A DNA stretch of 64,000 nt from Mucilaginibacter sp. CSA2-8R (GTDB taxonomy: Bacteria; Bacteroidota; Bacteroidia; Sphingobacteriales; Sphingobacteriaceae), in NCBI RefSeq assembly GCF_038806765.1, contig NZ_CP152389.1:4588001-4652000 (forward strand), read 5' to 3'. Position numbers and translations under genes: made by a program. Shown here piece by piece: positions 9,114-16,642 of this stretch; position 1 is the first letter of the stretch, and each line of letters opens with the position of its first letter. The notes beneath the pieces were generated by a model. The model had not been told where the DNA came from. It did not search any database and saw nothing but the letters and a program-made list of their open reading frames with translations.

Positions 9114-10145
9114 ATGTTTAAAGCCTACACCATAAAAGATATAGCCAAGGCGTTAGGACTTTCAACATCCACAGTTTCGAGAGCATTAAACGGCAGTTAC
9201 GAAATTGGCGCTGAAACCAAGAAACTGGTTGTTGAGTATGCCGAAAAAGTTAACTACCGTCCCAACCCGATTGCGCTAAGCTTAAAAGAACAAAAAAGCA
9301 GATCAATTGGCGTAGTGGTGTGCGAGGTGGCCAATAATTATTTTTCTCAGGCCATCAATGGCATCGAATCAATTGCGTACAACTCAGGGTATCACGTCAT
9401 TATCACCCAAACACACGAATCGGCAGCAAGGGAAGCGGCTAACATACAGCACTTATTGTCTCGCCATGTAGATGGACTGCTGATTTCGTTATCGGCCGAA
9501 ACTACTGATCTGTCAGAATACAAATACCTGCTGGATAAAGGATTTCCGATTGTTTTTTTTGACCGTATCGCACCTAACATTCATACCCACCAGGTAAAAA
9601 TCAATAATTATAAGGGGGCGTTTGATGCCACCGAACTGCTCGTTAATCAGGGCTTTACTAAGATTGCCTACATTACCAATACGGATAATCTATTCATTAG
9701 CCGCGAACGTTTTGAAGGCTTTAAAGCCGCGTTAGATAAACACAAGATCGGCTTACCAGCCGAATATATTAAATATTGTTACCATGGCGGTATGCTGATA
9801 GACGAACTGGAAATGGCAATAAACGAATTAATGAGCATGGCCGAACGGCCGCAGGCTATATTTACCACCAGCGACCGCCTGACTACCCGCTGTATACCTG
9901 TGCTTAAAAAATTAGGCTACCGTATTCCTAATGATGTAGCGCTGGCCGGCTTCACCAATTCGGACGTGGCCGAATCATTTGACCCGCCATTAACCGTTGT
10001 GCGGCAACCCGCTTTTATGATGGGACAGTTAGCTACCGAGCTATTAATTAACACCATTGAAAGTAAATGTCCGGTTTACGAGTACACCGTTAAAGAAGTA
10101 GAAGCGGAGTTAATTGTGCGCGAATCATCCAAAAAAATATCCTGA
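9114..10145 (+). CDS. LacI-family transcriptional regulator of the pectin locus
   Basis: DNA-binding regulator, probably sensing a pectin breakdown product. The 343-residue protein has the canonical N-terminal LacI helix-turn-helix (residues 5-24, TIKDIAKALGLSTSTVSRAL), then the hinge region around NYRPNPIALSLK. A periplasmic-binding-protein-like effector domain (about 60-335) follows, with RSIGVVV, GLLISL and the C-terminal LTVVRQPAFMMGQLA typical of the family. It is transcribed away from susC, with the palindrome at 9009-9032 between them. Use of LacI control rather than a hybrid two-component sensor is noteworthy for a susCD pectin locus. The effector is unknown. Expression ends at the strong hairpin at 10164-10201. 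Confidence 0.94.
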   Translation: MFKAYTIKDIAKALGLSTSTVSRALNGSYEIGAETKKLVVEYAEKVNYRPNPIALSLKEQKSRSIGVVVCEVANNYFSQAINGIESIAYNSGYHVIITQTHESAAREAANIQHLLSRHVDGLLISLSAETTDLSEYKYLLDKGFPIVFFDRIAPNIHTHQVKINNYKGAFDATELLVNQGFTKIAYITNTDNLFISRERFEGFKAALDKHKIGLPAEYIKYCYHGGMLIDELEMAINELMSMAERPQAIFTTSDRLTTRCIPVLKKLGYRIPNDVALAGFTNSDVAESFDPPLTVVRQPAFMMGQLATELLINTIESKCPVYEYTVKEVEAELIVRESSKKIS

Positions 10146-10163
10146 TAATAAATTAAGCTTAAC

Positions 10164-10201
10164 AAAAAAGCCGGTTTGCTATTAAACAAACCGGCTTTTT
10201 T
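10164..10201. terminator. Bidirectional rho-independent terminator
   Basis: A perfect 15-bp stem, AAAAAAGCCGGTTTG at 10164-10178 pairing with 10187-10201, around an 8-nt loop, with A/T tracts on both sides. It separates the convergent LacI regulator and DUF4394 genes and can serve both. Confidence 0.93.
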
Positions 10202-10217
10202 ACGATCAGGACAGTTT

Positions 10218-11747
10218 TTAGAAACCTAAGCCCAATGCAAAGCCCCGCACACCCTGAGAAAACGTAGGGCCGGCTGTAAGTGCACCGTTCTGCAGGTTAA
10301 CTGCATATAATCTGGTGGTACCCCCAACCGTTAATATAGCGTAGGCAATATTACTCGAGCCGCCAATATCAAAGCCATTGGCAGCATCAATAGTTACACC
10401 TAAAGAGCCTATCTCTACCAACGTACCGTCGTTAGGCATATCCTGACGGTATAAGCGGCCATTCTGCGAGTTAATATCAAACAAAACTGTAGTAGTTGCG
10501 CCTGCAAAATTATTGGTGTATGCAGCGCCTGTAATACTGTTGTTGGCAGCAGTAAGCGCACCATCAACTGCCGCTACCGTACCATCATTAGGATTTAAAC
10601 GTAAATTTTGGCCGGTGTTACTCACCACCCGTATACGGTCAACCGTTGGATTAAAGTCAAATCCGAAAGCAGTGCCAGACAACGCTGTGCTGAATACTCC
10701 GCCAACAGCAGCAGCGGCACCTGATGAGGTATTGATGGTATATAAGCGGCTGGTGCTACCCAAGGCATATAACTGACCGTTTACCGGCCTAAAATCAATA
10801 CCTACCACCGATTCATTAGTTTGTAAGCCAGTAATAGGTTTAACCACAGGCGTAGGATTTGCCGGGTTAAAAATCATCAACTCGTTATTCACGCTTACAG
10901 CATAAGCTACCGGGTTGGTTGGTATAGCTAAGCTCAACACTTTGTTATTAAAGTTTGCGGCTTTATAAGCTTTACCATTGGTTAAGTCAATCACATATAA
11001 CCCTTGCTGCCCACCTACGGTAATAGGGGCCAGTGCAGCTTTATTATCGGGACTGATGTCAAAGTCGGCCACTTCGGTTGATTGTACGCCCAAACTGCCC
11101 ACCTCAACCAGTTTACCGTCGTTAGGCGGGTCTTGCTTGTATAACTTTTGGGTAGCGCCATCAATATCATACAAAATGGTGGTAGCTGCACCGGCATAAT
11201 TTTCGGTGTAAGCGGCCGAAGAAATTTTAACACCGGTGGCACCGTTCAAGGTTCCGTCGGTGAAGGCTATTAAACCAGTTTCCGGATTAAGCCGTAGGTT
11301 TTGCCCGTTCGAGGTTATCAGGCGTATACGGTCAACCGTAGGATTAAAATCAAAACCTACCGCTGTGCCATTAATAGCCGGGGTAAAAGGTGTACTATTA
11401 ATAGCCCTGGCTACACCAGTGGTGGGGTTGATGACATAAATACGGCTGCCACTGCTTACGCCGTATAATTGTCCGGTTGCGGGTCTAAAGTCAATGGCCA
11501 GCATGGTTTCGCCGGTTTGCATACCGGTAATGCTTACCTGAGCGCTAACCTCGGCACCCGATTGGGCATTAAAACCAAGCAGCCGGTTATCCTGCCTCAA
11601 GGCGTATACAGTAACATTAGGTGCAATTACAATAGTTTCGCCTTCATTATTACGGCGATCCTTTTTACATGAAGTTGCTGAAAATAGAAAGGCAAGCGCA
11701 CACAAGGCAGCCACCTTTACCGGAATAAAAGTTTTTATAGATTTCAT
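10218..11747 (-). CDS. DUF4394-type repeat lipoprotein of unknown function
   Basis: A predicted exported protein of 509 residues. The signal sequence ends SATSC27-KKD, a probable lipid-attachment cysteine. The mature part is two copies of the same module of about 215 residues (about 45-260 and 280-488). Each carries the signatures FRP..GQLY, GFDFNPTVDRIR and GQNLRLNP, then a DPPNDGKLVEVGSLG-type block, as in DUF4394 proteins. The repeated NGQLYAL and RLYTIN strands look like a beta-propeller built from internal duplication. It stands alone between the LacI terminator and a small unknown gene. No enzymatic residues are recognised, so a surface or periplasmic binding or structural role is only a guess. 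Confidence 0.82.
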   Translation of the reverse strand: MKSIKTFIPVKVAALCALAFLFSATSCKKDRRNNEGETIVIAPNVTVYALRQDNRLLGFNAQSGAEVSAQVSITGMQTGETMLAIDFRPATGQLYGVSSGSRIYVINPTTGVARAINSTPFTPAINGTAVGFDFNPTVDRIRLITSNGQNLRLNPETGLIAFTDGTLNGATGVKISSAAYTENYAGAATTILYDIDGATQKLYKQDPPNDGKLVEVGSLGVQSTEVADFDISPDNKAALAPITVGGQQGLYVIDLTNGKAYKAANFNNKVLSLAIPTNPVAYAVSVNNELMIFNPANPTPVVKPITGLQTNESVVGIDFRPVNGQLYALGSTSRLYTINTSSGAAAAVGGVFSTALSGTAFGFDFNPTVDRIRVVSNTGQNLRLNPNDGTVAAVDGALTAANNSITGAAYTNNFAGATTTVLFDINSQNGRLYRQDMPNDGTLVEIGSLGVTIDAANGFDIGGSSNIAYAILTVGGTTRLYAVNLQNGALTAGPTFSQGVRGFALGLGF

Positions 11748-11822
11748 AAGTAAAATTGATTGTACAGGTAAATAGCAACGCCTTAAAACAAGCGTTTAAA
11801 GAATAATTAAGCAGGAATTAAA

Positions 11823-12179
11823 TTAGCAGTTGGGCGGCGGCGTAAGTACCGCAAGAGAATGTGGGGCAATAAAGCCAGTTGCGTAGTGAAATGAGGGCCT
11901 ACTTAAAAAAGTATACACAGGAATTAAAAGCACAAAACTGTCCTGAGTTATACATTTAAATTGCTTTTCGGTGTACTTACTCTCCTCTTTTTTATCGTCG
12001 TTTTGCTCTTCGGCATTGCCCGATGTTGTGTTTACATTCAACTTTGGCACACCAGCATAACCATAAATGCTAACCAAGGCAACACGGCCAATAAATATCA
12101 TTAATAATAAAAAACCTACGCACCTAAACACACGGCCAATAGCCGTACGCTTGTTTTTATTGCGTTGGTTGATGATCAT
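11823..12179 (-). CDS. Small hypothetical protein with one membrane segment
   Basis: About 118 residues from the ATG at 12179; a GTG at 12206 would add nine more. A basic N-terminus (NQRNKNKRT) is followed by a hydrophobic helix (VGFLLLMIFIGRVALVSIYG), then a charged linker rich in E, D and K. A C-terminal region with two further hydrophobic patches ends LAVLTPPPNC. Small Bacteroidota proteins with a proline-rich tail of this sort are often encoded near transport loci, but I do not recognise a family and no partner gene is adjacent. The overlapping plus-strand frame is weaker. Treat as a plausible but unproven gene. Confidence 0.45.
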   Translation of the reverse strand: MIINQRNKNKRTAIGRVFRCVGFLLLMIFIGRVALVSIYGYAGVPKLNVNTTSGNAEEQNDDKKEESKYTEKQFKCITQDSFVLLIPVYTFLSRPSFHYATGFIAPHSLAVLTPPPNC

Positions 12180-12325
12180 GAGTAGTGTATTTGCAAACAA
12201 CCGCACAAAATGGCAGTCATTTCACACATTTACGAAGGAAAGAAACCAACGGTTTTGCAATGAAAGAATATATTTAATTTTGAGTTAACAGCAGGCACAA
12301 GCCATGCAGCAACGCCGAATCGATA

Positions 12326-13192
12326 TTACTTCTTTATTTTAAAATATGGCTTTACCTGCCGCAACGTTGTATCGTCAAGGATGGCTACATTATGTAATTC
12401 GTCAAACGTTTCGTAATTGCCATGCTGCTTACGGTATTGTATCAGTGCATTCATTTGTTTGTAGCTTAGGTACGGAAAATTCTTTAAATCCTCATACTCT
12501 ACGGCATTCACGTCCAGCTTTTTAATCTTATTGCGGTTAATGGTAAACTGACTTTGTATGTCGCGGTAATGCGTATCATCAAGTCCGTACACTTCCTTGA
12601 GCTGTTTTTTGGCATGAAAACCGCCCAACCGATTTCGGTACTGAATAATACGCCGGGCAAAGGCAGGGCCAACCCCTTTAAGCTGCGTTAAGGTGGCCGA
12701 ATCAACTGTATTCAGTTCTACAATCATGGCCGGCTTTGCGTCAGGGTCAGTATCCCCTGCCGGCAGTTGGATGTAAGGCGCCAGTTGCTTGTAGTCGGCA
12801 GGTGTTAAGGTGTACATCTTTTTCACGTCGGCCTTGGTATAAAACCGCCCGCCCTTGGCTTCGTAGTTTTTAATACCTTTAATTTGCCCATCGCTAAGCC
12901 CGAGCTTTTGCCATTGCTGCACCGATAAATGGTTAGGGTTAAATACAAATAGTTTTCGGGGTCTTTCCGGAGCATCCGGTTCGTCATCTAAAGCACCTTG
13001 CCCGGTTACGCCTGCAGCTTTTAGCTGAGCTACGGCTTGGTTTAGTTTGTAAAAGTTTACGGCTTTAGGCGGATGATAATACTCGTACACCTGCGGTGCA
13101 AACATAACCGCTATGATAAGCAGCACCAGTATAACCAGCCCATTCCAGTCGGATTTGGTTAAAGTGAAGTAATTTTTGATGGCTGGCTTCAA
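12326..13192 (-). CDS. ComEA-like helix-hairpin-helix protein
   Basis: A 288-residue protein with a single N-terminal membrane anchor (about 17-33, LVILVLLIIAVMFAP) and three helix-hairpin-helix repeats: LGLSDGQIKGIKNY, LKGVGPAFARRIIQYRNRLGGF and LSYKQMNALIQYRKQHGNY. The middle repeat has the strongest DNA-backbone-binding GVGPAxA hairpin. ComEA family members bind double-stranded DNA during uptake, but in Bacteroidota such proteins are widespread and their role is not settled. The start codon is TTG: an in-frame stop lies four codons upstream and the first internal ATG would cut into the membrane helix. It is divergent from the acyltransferase gene with 64 bp between them. Confidence 0.78.
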   Translation of the reverse strand: MKPAIKNYFTLTKSDWNGLVILVLLIIAVMFAPQVYEYYHPPKAVNFYKLNQAVAQLKAAGVTGQGALDDEPDAPERPRKLFVFNPNHLSVQQWQKLGLSDGQIKGIKNYEAKGGRFYTKADVKKMYTLTPADYKQLAPYIQLPAGDTDPDAKPAMIVELNTVDSATLTQLKGVGPAFARRIIQYRNRLGGFHAKKQLKEVYGLDDTHYRDIQSQFTINRNKIKKLDVNAVEYEDLKNFPYLSYKQMNALIQYRKQHGNYETFDELHNVAILDDTTLRQVKPYFKIKK

Positions 13193-13256
13193 CTGAATAG
13201 CTTAGGCTTTGTTAAATTAGTTAAATTTATAAAAATTTAGCCGGATACCTTTATCT

Positions 13257-15011
13257 ATGAAAATTATAACTACCGATGAGTTTGCCAAAGCTACCAAACT
13301 GGATAAGCTGAAGATGCCGGGCTTGGCGGCGCTGCTCATGGAGTTAATGAAAATTAACCAGGTTAACGATTTGTTTGCCCAGGCCCAGCCCAAGCAAGGC
13401 CCCGAGTTTGTGGATGCCATTTTAAAAGGCTGCGGCGTTACCATCGATTTTGACGAAAGCGAACTAAAAAACATACCGGCCGATGGCGCCTTTATTGCCA
13501 TTGCCAACCACCCTTATGGTGGCATTGAGGGGATGATTTTATTAAAGATTTTGTGTATGGTGCGGCCCGATGCTAAACTGATGGCCAATTTTCTGCTCAA
13601 AAAAATTCCTAACCTGGCCGATTATTTTATTGCCGTTAACCCTTTCGAAAACATAGACCACTCCTCAAGCATCAGCGGTATAAAAGCTACCTTTGAGCTG
13701 CTGCGCCAAGGCACGCCGATAGGTATTTTTCCTGCAGGCGAGGTATCAACCTATAAATTAGATACCAAACAGGTAACCGACCGCATGTGGCATCCTGTAG
13801 TAGGCAAACTGATTGCCAAAGCTAAAGTGCCGGTGGTGCCTATCTATTTTCATGGTAATAATGGCTTGCTGTTTAACCTGCTAAGCCTCATTCATCCTGC
13901 TTTGCGCACGGCTAAATTACCGTCTGAGCTATTTAATAAGCAGGGGCATACCATTAAGCTGCGTATTGGTAAGCCTATCCAGGTGGCAGATATTCCCAAT
14001 GCTGCCAACGCTACACAGCTACTCAATTTTTTACGGGCTAAAACTTATGCTCTAGGTGCTGGATTAGAAGACGAGAAACGCCTGTTTAATCCGCGTAACC
14101 TGTTTAAGATAAAAAAGGAATCAAAAGAAATTGTTGCCCCTACTGCTGCCCAGATGATGGAGCGCGAACTGGAACCGCTCAGGGAGCACTACCGGGTATG
14201 GACCGAAAAAAACTACGAGGTTTTTATAGCCCCTACCGCTTTAATCCCATGCATTATACGTGAAATTGGCCGATTGCGCGAGGTAACCTTCCGCGAGGTT
14301 GGCGAGGGTACCAATAACAGTACAGACCTGGACGAGTATGATATTTATTATCATCATCTGTTTATTTGGGATACCAAAACCAGTATGATTGTAGGCGCCT
14401 ACCGGATTGGCATGGGCGACGAAATTTTTGAGAGCTTTGGCAAGAACGGCTTTTACACTGCCAATTTATTTAAGATAAAGCCGCAGTTCAGCGATATTTT
14501 AAAAACCAGTTTAGAGTTAGGCCGCTCCTGGATACGCAAGGAATATCAACAAAAAGCACTTCCGTTATTTTTATTGTGGAAAGGCATTTTAAAGTTTTTG
14601 ATAGATAACCCGCGTTATCGTTACCTGATCGGGCCGGTAAGCATCAGCAATACGTTTTCTAAATTCTCCAAATCACTCATTGTTGATTATATCACCAAAC
14701 ACCATTTTGATGATGAACTGGCCCAGTATGTAAGACCTCGCAAAAAGTTTAAAGTTGATTTTTCGAGTATTGATGCGGAGGCACTGATGGCCGGCGACGA
14801 AACCTTTAAGAAACTGGATAACCTGATTTCTGAAATTGAGACTCATCACATTAAGGTACCGGTGTTATTAAGGCAATATATTGCCTTGAACGCCAAAATT
14901 ATCGGCTTTAACATCGACCCTAAGTTTGCCGACTGCCTGGATGGCTTCCTGGTTCTGGACCTGGAAAAGGTACCAAAAGACGTATTGGATAAGATTGGCA
15001 GAAATTTATAA
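13257..15011 (+). CDS. Fused lysophospholipid-acyltransferase / GNAT N-acyltransferase, OlsF-like aminolipid synthase
   Basis: Probable bifunctional enzyme making an acylated amino-acid lipid (ornithine or glycine lipid) at the inner membrane. The N-terminal half (about 50-265) is a PlsC-like O-acyltransferase with NHPYGGIEG at 84-92, a spaced variant of the HX4D motif, and GIFPAGEVS at 156-164 in place of the FPEG motif. The C-terminal half (about 320-500) resembles the acetyltransferase_5 / hemolysin-type N-acyltransferases related to OlsB and GlsB: LREVTFREVGEG, LFIWD, GAYRIGMGDEIF and LELGRSWIRKEYQ. The same arrangement is known in OlsF from Serratia and Flavobacterium. Bacteroides uses two separate proteins, GlsB and GlsA. 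The acceptor amino acid cannot be read from sequence. Confidence 0.8.
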   Translation: MKIITTDEFAKATKLDKLKMPGLAALLMELMKINQVNDLFAQAQPKQGPEFVDAILKGCGVTIDFDESELKNIPADGAFIAIANHPYGGIEGMILLKILCMVRPDAKLMANFLLKKIPNLADYFIAVNPFENIDHSSSISGIKATFELLRQGTPIGIFPAGEVSTYKLDTKQVTDRMWHPVVGKLIAKAKVPVVPIYFHGNNGLLFNLLSLIHPALRTAKLPSELFNKQGHTIKLRIGKPIQVADIPNAANATQLLNFLRAKTYALGAGLEDEKRLFNPRNLFKIKKESKEIVAPTAAQMMERELEPLREHYRVWTEKNYEVFIAPTALIPCIIREIGRLREVTFREVGEGTNNSTDLDEYDIYYHHLFIWDTKTSMIVGAYRIGMGDEIFESFGKNGFYTANLFKIKPQFSDILKTSLELGRSWIRKEYQQKALPLFLLWKGILKFLIDNPRYRYLIGPVSISNTFSKFSKSLIVDYITKHHFDDELAQYVRPRKKFKVDFSSIDAEALMAGDETFKKLDNLISEIETHHIKVPVLLRQYIALNAKIIGFNIDPKFADCLDGFLVLDLEKVPKDVLDKIGRNL

Positions 15012-15030
15012 ATTATATTTTTTGCACATT

Positions 15031-15066
15031 AAAAATGGCTGCCTAATTATTTAAGCAGCCATTTTT
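15031..15066. terminator. Bidirectional terminator between convergent genes
   Basis: A perfect 12-bp stem, AAAAATGGCTGC at 15031-15042 with its complement at 15055-15066, around a 12-nt loop and followed by more T residues. It serves the acyltransferase gene on the plus strand and the beta-helix lipoprotein gene on the minus strand. Confidence 0.92.
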
Positions 15067-15083
15067 TATTAAATGATGTTGCC

Positions 15084-16553
15084 TTATTTTACAGCACCAG
15101 GAGTAGTGTAAGCCAAGCCTTGCGGGTCAAACTGAGCCCAGTTAGCAGCCCAGTTGTCAGTACCGAACGCGCCTTTGTAAGCAACTCTTTCAAAGAAAGA
15201 ATCGGTATATTTTGCGTTGGTAAATACAGCACCCGAAGCGGCGGCAGAACCAGCTTTAACCGTAAAATTTGGAGTGCCTGCGTTAGCGTTACCAGAAGCT
15301 TTGAAATCTGATCCGTACTTTAGAGCATCAGTTAACACATCACCAACCCCTAAAGCTGAGTTAAAGGTATTGGCAGCACGTAATTGGGTTTCGAAGTCGC
15401 CTTTGTTCTGGCCTTTTACTTCGTTACCTTTTGCATTACAGTTGAAGATTAAATTGTCGGTAAATACGCTGCGACCGGCTAAGTAATTAGCAGAAGTTGC
15501 TTTAGCAGTAACTACGGTACCATCATCAAAATAAATGCCTTCAAAATAGTTAGTGAAGACAGAGTTAGCAATACTGATAGATGAGTTACGACGAATTTGA
15601 GCTGCATGCTGGAAGTTAGCGTTGATGTTAGATAAGCTGCCGCCGTTTGCGGTAACGTTAAGAAGCGGACCAACAATAGTCATGTTAGAGAACACGGCAC
15701 TTGTTTGCGGCGCGTTGTTAGAACCAGTTGCGTCGTTATCAGACTCGAACCCGTTTGAGCCCGAAAAATCGGCAACCACCTGAGCGCGTTGCGCTAAGCC
15801 AAACTGAATTTTACCTGCAAAACCAAAGTCGGTGTCAAAATCGTCGTCAACAGCACCAATTGAAAGCAAATGTTTTGCAGTAACAGTACCACCAAACCAC
15901 TCATAAGAGTCGTCTCCAGAACGGTAAACTTCTACATAATCAATAGTAGTACCCGAACCTACACCACCAAAGGTAATACCATTAATCTCGTTGTCTGGTG
16001 AGAACGGAATACCGGCATACTCTACACGTACATACTTCAACGTACCTGAGTTATCGGCAGCATCAGTACCACCGTACTGGATGTATTTTGCAGCATCGCC
16101 TTTGGCATCTAAACCTCCTTCAATAGTGGCTACACCGCCCGATGGATTAATAGGTGCCTTGCCTAACAATATCAAACCACCCCAGTCACCGCTTGAACGG
16201 CCACCGGCAGTAACGGCCGACGTAAATACAATTGGCTTATCAACTGTACCGGTAGCATTGATCTTAGCACCGCGGGTAATTACTAAAGTACCTTTTGTAG
16301 ATTTTTCACCTTTAATAATGGTACCTGGCTGGATGGTGAGGGTTGCTCCGTTAGTAACGTAAACAAAACCTTTCAGCAAATAAATTTTATCGGCAGTCCA
16401 GGTTGTGCTGGCAGCAATATCGCCTGTAATTTCTACTACAGAGCCAGACGATGTACCGCTGTCTCCTGTGTCTTCAATGTCGTTTTTGCTACAAGAAGCA
16501 AACGAGAATGCTAACAATGTAATAGAAAATAAGTAAATTAAACTCTTTTTCAT
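15084..16553 (-). CDS. Beta-helix surface lipoprotein paired with a TonB-dependent receptor
   Basis: A 489-residue exported protein. The ATG at 16553 is chosen because it starts a classical lipoprotein signal (MKKSLIYLFSITLLAFSFAS then CSKND); an upstream in-frame start at 16598 would bury it. The mature part has the parallel beta-helix pattern of Bacteroidota surface proteins: TLTIQPGTIIKGE, GTLVITRGAKINATGT, PIVFTSA and GDWGGLILLGKAP, then GSGTTIDYVEVYRSGDDSYEWFG-type segments. It lies 89 bp after the TonB receptor gene on the same strand, so the two probably act as a receptor and accessory surface protein. The ligand is unknown. It ends at the hairpin at 15031-15066. Confidence 0.8.
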   Translation of the reverse strand: MKKSLIYLFSITLLAFSFASCSKNDIEDTGDSGTSSGSVVEITGDIAASTTWTADKIYLLKGFVYVTNGATLTIQPGTIIKGEKSTKGTLVITRGAKINATGTVDKPIVFTSAVTAGGRSSGDWGGLILLGKAPINPSGGVATIEGGLDAKGDAAKYIQYGGTDAADNSGTLKYVRVEYAGIPFSPDNEINGITFGGVGSGTTIDYVEVYRSGDDSYEWFGGTVTAKHLLSIGAVDDDFDTDFGFAGKIQFGLAQRAQVVADFSGSNGFESDNDATGSNNAPQTSAVFSNMTIVGPLLNVTANGGSLSNINANFQHAAQIRRNSSISIANSVFTNYFEGIYFDDGTVVTAKATSANYLAGRSVFTDNLIFNCNAKGNEVKGQNKGDFETQLRAANTFNSALGVGDVLTDALKYGSDFKASGNANAGTPNFTVKAGSAAASGAVFTNAKYTDSFFERVAYKGAFGTDNWAANWAQFDPQGLAYTTPGAVK

Positions 16554-16642
16554 ACTTGATTTTGGATTTGTGTGTTTGGACAAATAAATTAAAAACATAT
16601 AAACTAAACGTTAAATAGCATTTACCATACTATTACCATTGC

